Assembly (NCBI GenBank): GCA_964412235.1
Contig: CAYPNT010000028.1
Location: 1-31,862, forward strand
Direction of reading: 5' to 3'
DNA from: JAYZQT01 sp964412235
GTDB lineage: Bacteria; Pseudomonadota; Alphaproteobacteria; MPNO01; UBA830
Length of the DNA: 31,862 nucleotides
The notes under the pieces are model-generated. The model worked only from the letters and a program-made list of their open reading frames with translations, ran no database searches and was not told the origin of the DNA. The translations under genes and the position numbers were made by a program. The number at the start of each line of letters is the position of its first letter. Position 1 is the first letter of the stretch. Shown here in pieces: positions 7,671-15,114 of the stretch.

Positions 7671-8609
7671 TTAGAATTTCACCATATCGCCGCCCTTCAA
7701 GCCCAACCTTTCTCGCGCCTCGCTGGGGCTGGCGACTGCGAGTGATAGGTCTTCAACAATTCGTTTGATCTTGGCAACCTGATCCGCATTACTTTCAGCT
7801 AGTTGGCCCTTGCCGAGATAGAGTGAGTCCTCCAAGCCGACACGAACGTTTCCGCCCATTATTGCACCGGTCGTAACAAAGTTCATTTGGTGACGCCCAG
7901 CCGCGAGAATAGACCACTCGTAATTCTCTTCACCGAAAAGTTTATTTGCAATTCGACGCATGTGCGCAAGATTTTCGATGTCCGCGCCTATGCCTCCAAG
8001 TATTCCGAAGATTGTTTGAATAAAGAAGGGGGGTTTAATGAGACCGCGATCCACAAAATGGGCAAGGTTATAAAGGTGGCCCATGTCATAGCATTCAAAC
8101 TCAAACCTAACACCATGCTCTTCGCCTAACGTCTTCAGCACCCATTCAATATCTGCGAAGGTATTACGGAAGATAAAATCTCGCGTCATTTCCAAATATT
8201 CTGGTTCCCATTGATGTTTCCAATCGAGTTTTTTTTCCAGAATTGGATACAGGCCGAAATTCATTGATCCCATATTCAATGACGTCATTTCCGGACTAAC
8301 TGCTAATGCGGCCGCGCACCGTTCTTCCAACGTCATACCATGTCCGCCGCCTGTCGTTATATTTACCACCGCATCGGTTGCCTGTTTTATTCGGGGCAGA
8401 AATTCCATAAAAACCTCGGGATCGGGAGTAGGCCGACCATCGTCGGGATCCCGTGCGTGTAAATGGAGTATAGACGCCCCCGCTTCCGCCGCCTTGATAG
8501 CGTCGTCAGCCACCTCATTCGGGGTAATAGGCAGAAATGGCGACATGGTCGGCGTGTGAATAGCGCCTGTCACCGCACAGGTAATGATAACTTTTCCATC
8601 TTTAGCCAT
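7671..8609 (-). CDS. Beta-keto acid cleavage enzyme (BKACE, DUF849; Kce-like)
   Basis: This 312-residue TIM-barrel protein belongs to PF05853. These enzymes condense a beta-keto acid with acetyl-CoA and cleave it to acetoacetate plus a new CoA ester; Kce of lysine fermentation is the type member. Visible features are the Zn-binding pair H49-L-H51 in ILHLHARDPDDGRP, a Gly-rich strand-turn (NITTGGGHGMTLEER, 83-97) and the conserved Glu in FEFECYDMGH. The C-terminal SPSEARERLGL helix is standard. Length is normal to slightly long. The gene follows a cyclase-family gene by 21 bases, with AAGGA before its ATG. The beta-keto acid used is unknown. Its place suggests it acts after the cyclase has hydrolysed an amide or lactone. 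Confidence 0.88.
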   Translation of the reverse strand: MAKDGKVIITCAVTGAIHTPTMSPFLPITPNEVADDAIKAAEAGASILHLHARDPDDGRPTPDPEVFMEFLPRIKQATDAVVNITTGGGHGMTLEERCAAALAVSPEMTSLNMGSMNFGLYPILEKKLDWKHQWEPEYLEMTRDFIFRNTFADIEWVLKTLGEEHGVRFEFECYDMGHLYNLAHFVDRGLIKPPFFIQTIFGILGGIGADIENLAHMRRIANKLFGEENYEWSILAAGRHQMNFVTTGAIMGGNVRVGLEDSLYLGKGQLAESNADQVAKIKRIVEDLSLAVASPSEARERLGLKGGDMVKF

Positions 8610-8630
8610 TAGGGTTTTCCTTCACGTGTT

Positions 8631-9407
8631 TTATTCCTGGATAACGGCGACCGCTCGGGTCCATCCAGCCCCCGCGCGTTTAATCTTCGTCGGGAAGCAT
8701 ATTACGTCGAAACCCGATGACGGCAATTCATTTAAGTTCGCCATCTTTTCGACTTGGAGATAACCTCTCTCCATACCGGCCTTATGCCCCTCCCAGATTA
8801 TAGAGGGATCTTTTGTCTTATTCCACCGATCCAACGTATGGGGAAATGGCGCGTCCCAAGTCCACGCATCGGTCCCAACGACACGCACACCTTGCGCTGT
8901 TAGCCATAACGTCGCTTCGCGGCCAAAACCACACCCCTTACTCAAATAATCGTCTTCTCCATAGCGTTCTCCCGCTGAGGTATTCACCACAACAATATTG
9001 AGAGGTTCCAGAACGTGACCAATGCGATTGAGTTCTGCTTCCATATCTTCAGGCGTCACGAGATAGCCGTCTTCAAGATGACGGAAGTCGAATTTTACCC
9101 CAGGCTGGTAACACCACTCTAACGGGACTTCATCAATTGTAATTGCCCGCTCCCCGTCATCCATAGTCGCATGATAGTGCCATGGTGCATCAACGTGGGT
9201 CCCATTATGTGTTGTCAGTTCAATTTCCTCTATCGCCCATCCCATGCCGTCGGGTAATTGGTTTGTTAACAAACCTGGAAACAATTCACACAAATCCTTT
9301 GCTGTCTCGTGATGTGTCAGATAATTGATTTTTGGTGCCATAAATTCCGGATCGGATTTGATCCCACTTTCCAGTGCCACTGATAAATCAACTAAACGTC
9401 TTGGCAT
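8631..9407 (-). CDS. Cyclase-family metal-dependent hydrolase (kynurenine formamidase-like)
   Basis: This 258-residue protein belongs to PF04199, the family of bacterial kynurenine formamidase (KynB), isatin hydrolase and several polyketide cyclases. The metal-binding signature is HNGTHVDAPWHYH at 67-79, with H67, H71, D73 and H77 as expected ligands. A second conserved segment, GVRVVGTDAWTWDAPFP, and the C-terminal FPTKIKRAGAGWTRAVAV strand also fit. Such enzymes hydrolyse cyclic or linear amides and lactones. It is first in the minus-strand operon with BKACE and a GlcG-like gene, with an AAGGAA site before the ATG. Its sequence differs strongly from the second cyclase at 31205, so the two probably act at different steps. 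Confidence 0.88.
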   Translation of the reverse strand: MPRRLVDLSVALESGIKSDPEFMAPKINYLTHHETAKDLCELFPGLLTNQLPDGMGWAIEEIELTTHNGTHVDAPWHYHATMDDGERAITIDEVPLEWCYQPGVKFDFRHLEDGYLVTPEDMEAELNRIGHVLEPLNIVVVNTSAGERYGEDDYLSKGCGFGREATLWLTAQGVRVVGTDAWTWDAPFPHTLDRWNKTKDPSIIWEGHKAGMERGYLQVEKMANLNELPSSGFDVICFPTKIKRAGAGWTRAVAVIQE

Positions 9408-9520
9408 AATTTTTCCTTTTTTGTTTTCCGGTCAACAGTGAACGTAATTGACTGAAGAACACGAATAACTCAAAAATATTTAATATATTACGAACTTTCA
9501 AAACAAATAATGGGAATGTA
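9408..9520. promoter_or_regulatory. Divergent intergenic region, cyclase operon / FAH operon
   Basis: These 113 AT-rich bases must hold the promoters for both the minus-strand cyclase operon and the plus-strand FAH operon. A TTGACT hexamer occurs near 9449 and an AT-rich TTTAATATATTA stretch near 9479-9490, but their spacing does not form a standard promoter. No clear operator dyad was seen. Confidence 0.3.
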
Positions 9521-10498
9521 ATGCGGCTAGTAACTTTTAAAACAAGTGACGACACTGCGCGCCTTGGAGCATTGATTGAAAATGATACTAATGTTGTAGA
9601 CCTATACAGCGCAAAGGAAGAAAATAATTTCAAATCGATGCTGGCATTGATCGAAGGCGGCCCCGACGCGCTGGAAAGCGCAAAAACAATAGTAGCTGAT
9701 CCCCCTTCAACCTCGATCCTCAAGACAAGCAATGTTTTTCTTCAAACACCGTTACCTTATCCACCTCAAGTAAGAGATTTCCTCTGTTTTGAGGATCACC
9801 TATTACAATCATATAATTTATTACGTCAAAACCGAGCGGCTATGGAACCGGACCCAGAGGCTGCTCTAAAGCGTTTCGAAGACCAGGGCCTATTCCGCAT
9901 ACCGGATGTTTTTTACCAACAACCCATTTTTTACAAAGCAAACCGGCTTACCGTAGTCGGACCCGATGAGAACATATTGTGGCCCGAGTACGCAGAAGAT
10001 ATGGATTTCGAACTCGAATTCGGAGTTTTTATAGGACCAGGTGGTAAAAATATAAAAAAGGAAGACGCTCAAAAACATATCTTTGGGTACTCTATATTTA
10101 ACGATATATCAGCTCGCGATACCCAAGCAATAGAGATGCCAGGCGGCCTTGGCCCTGGCAAAGGTAAGGACTTCGATACAGGAAACGTGATCGGTCCCTG
10201 CATTGTCACGGCGGATGAACTCGATCCATATGATTGCACGATGATCGCTCGCATCAACGGAGAAGAGTGGTCGCGGGGTCACTCTAGCTCGATACATTGG
10301 ACCTTCGAAGACCTTATTGCGCACATCTCTCAGTCAGAAACCCTTTACCCGGGAGAATTTTTCGGATCGGGAACCGTAGGTGGGGGATGTGGTTTAGAGC
10401 TGGGAAAATACCTTTCAGATGGCGATGTCATTGAACTAGAGGTCGAAGGAATCGGCGTCCTACGAAATAAAATTGTGAGGAGCAAAAGTGATGGTTGA
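9521..10498 (+). CDS. Fumarylacetoacetate hydrolase-family protein
   Basis: This 325-residue protein has an N-terminal FAH-like subdomain and a C-terminal catalytic FAA_hydrolase domain (PF01557). Expected catalytic and metal residues are visible: D86 and H93 in RDFLCFEDHL, E164 and E166 in DFELEFGVFIG, and D195 in FNDISARD. The lid-like K-G-K-DFDTGN segment follows. Members hydrolyse C-C bonds of acylpyruvates or 1,3-diketo acids, or decarboxylate or tautomerise 2-oxo acids. The preserved FEDH and E-x-E sites suggest an active hydrolase. It is first of four plus-strand genes and overlaps the cupin gene by 8 bases. Its likely role is cleavage or isomerisation of a ring-opening product; the exact substrate is unknown. 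Confidence 0.88.
   Translation: MRLVTFKTSDDTARLGALIENDTNVVDLYSAKEENNFKSMLALIEGGPDALESAKTIVADPPSTSILKTSNVFLQTPLPYPPQVRDFLCFEDHLLQSYNLLRQNRAAMEPDPEAALKRFEDQGLFRIPDVFYQQPIFYKANRLTVVGPDENILWPEYAEDMDFELEFGVFIGPGGKNIKKEDAQKHIFGYSIFNDISARDTQAIEMPGGLGPGKGKDFDTGNVIGPCIVTADELDPYDCTMIARINGEEWSRGHSSSIHWTFEDLIAHISQSETLYPGEFFGSGTVGGGCGLELGKYLSDGDVIELEVEGIGVLRNKIVRSKSDG
10478..10482 (+). promoter_or_regulatory. Ribosome binding site deciding the cupin start
   Basis: AGGAG lies 8 bases before the ATG at 10491, inside the end of the FAH gene. It favours that ATG over the adjacent GTG at 10488 and shows translational coupling. Confidence 0.7.
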
Positions 10499-11021
10499 AA
10501 AAATTCGGAGGGTAGTCACGGGCCACAACGAAAATGGTAAATCTGTATTCTTGTGGGACGATGATGCAACAGCAGTAAAAGAAATGGACTCTATGCCAGG
10601 CCTTGCCCTTACTGATCTGTGGCAAACAAATGGCTCGCCTGCGGATAATAGTGGCAGCACCGACGCTACAGATCGTCCTGTAGTCCTGGAACCACCCCCA
10701 AATGGGTCCATCTTTCGGCTGGTTGAATTCCCACCAGACACAGCTTGGCGTGATCGGGCTGACGCTGTTGAGGCTTTTGATTCTATTGACGCTGGGCACG
10801 CGCCCGTAAAAAGCAGCGACGACCCAATGATGCACAAGACCTCCACTGTAGATTACCTAATAGTGATAAAAGGAGAAATTTGGGCTGTACTGGACGACAG
10901 CGAGGTTCGTTTGAAACAAGGTGACACAATGATTCAACGCGGAACAAATCATTCCTGGAGTGTTAGAACTGATGAACCCTGTCTGTTGGCCGCAGTATTG
11001 GTAAATGCGGATCCGGTTTAG
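10491..11021 (+). CDS. Cupin-domain protein
   Basis: This 176-residue protein has a variable N-terminal half and a single cupin barrel over about 110-172. The first cupin motif is read as MMHKTSTVDYLIVIKGE, with H115 and D121 where metal ligands often lie. The second is GDTMIQRGTNHSW, with H154. The motif is of the H-x-T-x-T-V-D-Y type, found in small cupins of proteobacterial catabolic operons, rather than the two-domain gentisate dioxygenase type. The protein is too short for a classical bicupin ring-cleavage enzyme. It overlaps the FAH gene by 8 bases, so the two products are probably made in step. Roles as an isomerase, lyase or ligand sensor are possible; no reaction can be assigned. Confidence 0.82.
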   Translation: MVEKIRRVVTGHNENGKSVFLWDDDATAVKEMDSMPGLALTDLWQTNGSPADNSGSTDATDRPVVLEPPPNGSIFRLVEFPPDTAWRDRADAVEAFDSIDAGHAPVKSSDDPMMHKTSTVDYLIVIKGEIWAVLDDSEVRLKQGDTMIQRGTNHSWSVRTDEPCLLAAVLVNADPV

Positions 11022-11085
11022 TGACTTGACCAAGGCTCCATACCTGGCAAATTAACCTAATAGAACCCTACAAAAGGATAACCCG

Positions 11086-12252
11086 ATGAGTGGCTGCATA
11101 GTAGGCTGGGCCCACAGCAAATTTGGAAGACACGAAGGCGTAGACGTAGAAACCTTAATTGTAGACGCGGCTACAGAGGCGCTCGTAGACTCAGGGGTTG
11201 CGCCACGGGATATTGATGAAATCTATATAGGCCACTTCAACGGTGGCTTCGTGACACAAGATTTTCCAGCATCACTAGTCCTTCAAACACATAAAGATCT
11301 TCGTTTTAAACCAGCCACACGTGTCGAGAACGCCTGCGCTACAGGTACTGCGGCGATACACCAGGGGCTTAACGCCATCGCGGCTAAAAAAGCACGGATT
11401 GTTCTCTGTGTTGGAGTTGAAAAAATGACAGAATTAGCCGGCGCCGCCATTGGCGATGTGCTGACGAAGGCGAGTTATCACAAAGAAGAAGGTGGCAAAA
11501 ACGGTTCCTTTGTCGATATCTTTGCCCGTATTGCTGAAACTTATTTTCAAAAATTCGGTGATCAATCAGACGCGCTAGCGCAAATAGCTGCAAAAAATCA
11601 CTATAACGGAGCCAATAATCCATTGGCCCATTTCCAAAAAGACCTGGGTTACGACTTTTGTCGAAACGAATCTGAAAAAAATCCACTCATTGCGGGGCCA
11701 CTTAAAAGGTCGGACTGCTCTCCGGTAACAGATGGAGCTGCGGCTATCATCCTTGCGGACACTGAAACAGCGATGACAATGGAAAAGGCTGTGATGTTTA
11801 GAGCGACATCACACGTAAATGATTTCTTACCCATGTCTAAACGTGACGTTACTCAATTTGAGGGAGCCACTGAAGCCTGGCGACAGGTATATGATCAAGC
11901 AAAAGTAGATGTAAATGACCTAGATCTCGTCGAAATCCACGATTGTTTTACTATTGCTGAGCTCCTTATATATGAAGCCATGGGCTTAGCTAAACGAGGT
12001 CGTGGCGCCGACGTGATAGCAAATGGCATTTCGACCAAGTCCGGGAATTTACCTGTTAATCCCTCGGGTGGACTTAAATCTAAGGGACACCCGATAGGCG
12101 CGACCGGCGTTTCGATGCATGTAATGGCCGCAATGCAGACGAGAGGTGACGCGGGACCACTTCAAATAGACGGAGCAGAAATTGCTGGTGTGTTCAACAT
12201 GGGGGGATCTGGTGTCGCCAACTACGCCACAATACTCGAGGCTGTTCGTTAA
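11086..12252 (+). CDS. Thiolase-family acetyl-CoA acyltransferase (SCP2/SCPx-type)
   Basis: This 388-residue thiolase-fold protein has the acyl-accepting cysteine C84 in NACATGTAA. The SCP2-type H285-D-C287-F motif is present, and H335 lies in GHPIGATG. The last conserved segment is NMGGSG, without the C-terminal cysteine of classical thiolases. That pattern is typical of the SCPx/SCP2 thiolase subgroup, in which the HDCF cysteine supplies the second function. It should cleave a 3-oxoacyl-CoA with CoA to acetyl-CoA and a shortened acyl-CoA. An AAAGGA site precedes the ATG. It lies between the cupin and the acyl-CoA ligase genes, in keeping with a beta-oxidation-like end of a side-chain or ring-cleavage pathway. 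Confidence 0.88.
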   Translation: MSGCIVGWAHSKFGRHEGVDVETLIVDAATEALVDSGVAPRDIDEIYIGHFNGGFVTQDFPASLVLQTHKDLRFKPATRVENACATGTAAIHQGLNAIAAKKARIVLCVGVEKMTELAGAAIGDVLTKASYHKEEGGKNGSFVDIFARIAETYFQKFGDQSDALAQIAAKNHYNGANNPLAHFQKDLGYDFCRNESEKNPLIAGPLKRSDCSPVTDGAAAIILADTETAMTMEKAVMFRATSHVNDFLPMSKRDVTQFEGATEAWRQVYDQAKVDVNDLDLVEIHDCFTIAELLIYEAMGLAKRGRGADVIANGISTKSGNLPVNPSGGLKSKGHPIGATGVSMHVMAAMQTRGDAGPLQIDGAEIAGVFNMGGSGVANYATILEAVR

Positions 12253-12270
12253 TATCCCGATCAACAAATT

Positions 12271-13800
12271 ATGATGAACCTGGCTCGACTATTATCGGAG
12301 GCCGCGGATAAGCACCCCAACACCCCTGCCCTCGCCCACGGAAACCACGTCGTTGCGACTTATGCCGACCATGCGCAGAGGTCGGGTAGCCTCGCAGGCG
12401 GACTTTTGGGTGAGCTCGGTCTCGAACGAGGAGATCGCGTCGCGATCGCGATGGCTAATAATCCAACGTATTCCGAAATAATGTTTGCAGTCTGGCACGC
12501 CGGGCTTTGTGCAGTTCCCATGAACAGCCGACTGCACGCACTTGAATTCTCATATATTATGGAAAATTCTGGGGCCAGGGCTTGTTTTGTTGATGCAGAA
12601 CTGGCGGGTACAATAAATGAAGCAAGTACGGGTAGCATGAACTGTGAACACGTTATCCAGGCAGGATCTCCAACATACGATAACTTACTAGCCGCAAAGC
12701 CAGGCCAAATGGCTAATGCAGATACCGACACAGTTGCATGGTTATTCTACACCTCCGGCACAACTGGAAAACCAAAGGGTGCCATGCTTACCCACGGTAA
12801 TTTAAGGTCCGTAAACACCGCTTACGTTGAAAACGTCGATAAGATTTCACCCAATGACTGTATTATTCATGCGGCTCCCTACAGTCATGGCTCAGGAATT
12901 TACATGTTAGTGCACGCAGAATATGGTGCTTGCCAGGTGGTGCCGGACTCGGGAGGGTTTAATCCCAAAGAAATTCTGGACCTTCTACAAACTTGGAAGG
13001 GGGCGACCCTCTTCTTGGCGCCTACGATGGTCACGCGTTTGATCAATACCCCAGAAACAGCACACGCCAACACCGAAAACCTAAAAACGATTGTTTATGG
13101 CGGGGGACCCATGTACTTGGAGGATTGTATAGCCGCACTTAACATACTTGGTCCTAAACTCGTCCAAATCTATGGGCAGGGTGAGGCTCCAATGACGATT
13201 ACCGTGGTGTCCAGGGAAGTTCATACGGAGGTCGACCATCCTCAATACCACCACCGATTAGCTTCTGTGGGAAAGGCCCAGGACGGTATTAAAATCCGAG
13301 TTGTTGATGATCGTGATGAAGACGTTGAAAACGGTGAAATTGGAGAAATACTTGTTTCCGGAGATGTCGTGATGAAGGGTTATTGGGATAACCCACTCGC
13401 TACCGAAAAAACCCTACGGGGAGGCTGGCTGCACACAGGAGATATGGGTGAGATTGATAAAGAAGGATTTTTAACACTTAAAGATCGATCCAAAGATCTT
13501 ATTATCTCGGGCGGCTCAAATATTTATCCTCGAGAGGTAGAAGAGGCGCTTCTTCAACATGAGGGCGTTTTAGAATGCTCGGTGATCGGTGAACCAGACC
13601 CAGATTGGGGAGAACGTGTCGTCGCATTCATCGTATGCAAACACGAAACAAGAGTACCTATAGCCGACCTTGAAAATATCTGTATAAAAAATATTGCGCG
13701 CTTCAAACGCCCTAAAGTATATCATTTCGTCGCCTCCCTTCCAAAAAACAATTATGGAAAAGTCCTAAAGACGGAGTTGAGAAAGCTACTAAATAATTAG
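12271..13800 (+). CDS. AMP-dependent acyl-CoA synthetase/ligase
   Basis: This 509-residue adenylate-forming enzyme (ANL superfamily) activates a carboxylate with ATP to the acyl-AMP and then to the CoA thioester. The P-loop YTSGTTGKPKG is at 160-170. The A5 motif is YGQGE in place of the usual YGxTE. The A7 and A8 region reads GWLHTGDMGEID and DRSKDLIISGGSNIYPREVEE, and the A10 lysine is in PKNNYGKVLKTEL near the C-terminus. The family includes medium- and long-chain fatty acid, benzoate, cinnamate and malonate ligases; substrate choice cannot be read here. The start is one of two adjacent ATG codons (12271 or 12274) without a strong ribosome site, 18 bases after the thiolase stop. It ends the operon and faces the LysR gene. 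Confidence 0.9.
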   Translation: MMNLARLLSEAADKHPNTPALAHGNHVVATYADHAQRSGSLAGGLLGELGLERGDRVAIAMANNPTYSEIMFAVWHAGLCAVPMNSRLHALEFSYIMENSGARACFVDAELAGTINEASTGSMNCEHVIQAGSPTYDNLLAAKPGQMANADTDTVAWLFYTSGTTGKPKGAMLTHGNLRSVNTAYVENVDKISPNDCIIHAAPYSHGSGIYMLVHAEYGACQVVPDSGGFNPKEILDLLQTWKGATLFLAPTMVTRLINTPETAHANTENLKTIVYGGGPMYLEDCIAALNILGPKLVQIYGQGEAPMTITVVSREVHTEVDHPQYHHRLASVGKAQDGIKIRVVDDRDEDVENGEIGEILVSGDVVMKGYWDNPLATEKTLRGGWLHTGDMGEIDKEGFLTLKDRSKDLIISGGSNIYPREVEEALLQHEGVLECSVIGEPDPDWGERVVAFIVCKHETRVPIADLENICIKNIARFKRPKVYHFVASLPKNNYGKVLKTELRKLLNN

Positions 13801-13867
13801 AATTTCTATCTGGCCAACGACAACACTAATGGCCACGCGTTCCCTTTCCGCAGAGAGCATCCTCTAT

Positions 13868-14785
13868 TCACTTGAAATCTGGCTCGGCCTTAAACTTTTC
13901 AGCGATAAAATCGATATAGGCGCGAACTTTAGCAGATAGGTTTCGGGTATATGGGTAGACCGCATATACTGCAGTATCCATGTCCTGAACGTTGGCAATA
14001 TAGTCGGACATTATCTCTACAGCGTCACCACGCTGTACATCTCGTCCAACAACCCACGATGGAAGTAACGCAATGCCTCCGCCGTTTAGCATCGCGGTAT
14101 TTAATGTGTCGGAATTATTAGACCGCATGTTTCCACGAACATGAACATCTGTTTTCTTCCCGGTTTCCTTGTTCTCCAACCTCCAGAGGCGCTCGCCGAG
14201 GGTCACGTGCAGTTGAAGGCAATTGTGTGATGAAAGGTCTTCGGGCAACTTGGGCACTCCAGCCGTTTCTAAATACCGTGGGCTCGCAACCAACAACCTC
14301 CGAATGCCAACCAATTTACGGGCAATGAAGGTTGTATTTGTGAGGCCTCCGACCCTGATCGCCAGATCTGAACCTTCTTCAATTAGGTCAACAAAGTGAT
14401 TTGTCACCTGCAATTCAACCGAAAGTTCCGGATGTTTTTGTAGAAATTCGGGTAACGTACTCGCGATATATCGACGCCCAAACACGACGGGAATATTTAT
14501 ACGCAAGGTTCCACGTGGTTCCTCCTGCAGCAGCGAAACCGCCGAGTTTGCTTCATCAATATCACTGAGAATCCGCTCAATATGATGTTGGTAGATTTCG
14601 CCCGCTTCCGTCAGATGAAGCTTTCGCGTAGTACGATTGAAGAGTTGTGTCCCCAGATTGTTTTCAAGCGCACTTATTTGCCGAGAGACTGACGACGGAG
14701 CCAAACCGATTACGCGGCCCGCTGCTGAAAAACTTCCAGTGTCCGCAACTCTACTGAACAAACGCATCCCAGTCAAAGTATCCAC
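13868..14785 (-). CDS. LysR-family transcriptional regulator
   Basis: This 305-residue regulator has a winged helix-turn-helix at about 1-60 (MRLFSRVADTGSFSAAGRVIGLAPSS and SRQISALENNLG are the key parts). The linker helix and periplasmic-binding-like effector domain occupy about 90-295. The CrgA/AaeR-like segment RTTRKLHLTEAGEIYQHHIERIL places it in the common subgroup that regulates catabolic operons. The start is GTG at 14785; the ATG seven codons in would delete part of the first helix. It is divergent from the large operon starting at 15115 and most likely regulates that operon and itself. A T-N11-A dyad lies 20 bases upstream of its start. The effector is probably a pathway intermediate, which is inferred. 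Confidence 0.92.
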   Translation of the reverse strand: MDTLTGMRLFSRVADTGSFSAAGRVIGLAPSSVSRQISALENNLGTQLFNRTTRKLHLTEAGEIYQHHIERILSDIDEANSAVSLLQEEPRGTLRINIPVVFGRRYIASTLPEFLQKHPELSVELQVTNHFVDLIEEGSDLAIRVGGLTNTTFIARKLVGIRRLLVASPRYLETAGVPKLPEDLSSHNCLQLHVTLGERLWRLENKETGKKTDVHVRGNMRSNNSDTLNTAMLNGGGIALLPSWVVGRDVQRGDAVEIMSDYIANVQDMDTAVYAVYPYTRNLSAKVRAYIDFIAEKFKAEPDFK

Positions 14786-14805
14786 GACCGTTATCCCACC
14801 CTATT

Positions 14806-14822
14806 TTTGCATTTTATGCAAA
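14806..14822. promoter_or_regulatory. Candidate LysR-type operator (dyad TTTGCAT-N3-ATGCAAA)
   Basis: There are perfect 7-base arms around a 3-base TTT spacer. T14808 and A14820 are separated by 11 bases, fitting the T-N11-A rule. It lies 20 bases upstream of the LysR start codon, where it could serve autorepression. Dyads of this length occur by chance a number of times in 32 kb, so the position is the stronger argument. Confidence 0.45.
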
Positions 14823-14939
14823 GATTACAGAATGATATATCAGTTTTGGAAACAATAAACTGGGAATTATACTAGAATTTTTTACCATAATTTTATGGCT
14901 ATATTCTGCCCAGGCTTATTGTCTATAGATATTTTGTTG

Positions 14940-14956
14940 GCTAACCAGTGATTAGC
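14940..14956. promoter_or_regulatory. Candidate second LysR-type operator (dyad GCTAA-N7-TTAGC)
   Basis: Five-base arms are separated by 7 bases; T14942 and A14954 give T-N11-A. It lies about 160 bases before the amidohydrolase ATG and could be the activation site. Its arm sequence differs from that at 14806, which weakens the case that one protein binds both. Confidence 0.3.
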
Positions 14957-15114
14957 GTATAGTGAAGTGAGTTGATATGAGCGTACAGATATAATTTAAA
15001 ACCATATATACCCGGTAGGGTTCAATGAGTGGCGCAGAGCCACAAATCGTCATTATAAAACCAATTAGATTGCCCCATTGAGCACAGGAACCCTAGTACG
15101 GCAGGAGAAATACA

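Larger units (their letters stand above)
14786..15114. promoter_or_regulatory. 329-base LysR/amidohydrolase divergent regulatory region
   Basis: No gene is supported here. The region is AT-rich and holds three short perfect dyads (14806-14822, 14885-14898, 14940-14956), two of which contain T-N11-A, the core of LysR-family operators. A TATAAT occurs near 14991 without a good -35. The only open frame is an 18-codon one at 15025-15081 with no clear ribosome site. The layout is that of a typical LysR-controlled divergent promoter, but no transcription start can be fixed from sequence. Confidence 0.55.

Noticed and set aside
13811..13835. Repeated TGGCCA pair between the converging ligase and LysR genes, as a bidirectional terminator
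   Set aside because: The stem would be only six bases with a 13-base loop and neither side has a T run.
15025..15081. 18-codon open frame upstream of the amidohydrolase gene, as a possible leader peptide
   Set aside because: It has no convincing ribosome site, no regulatory codon run and no terminator/antiterminator structure after it.
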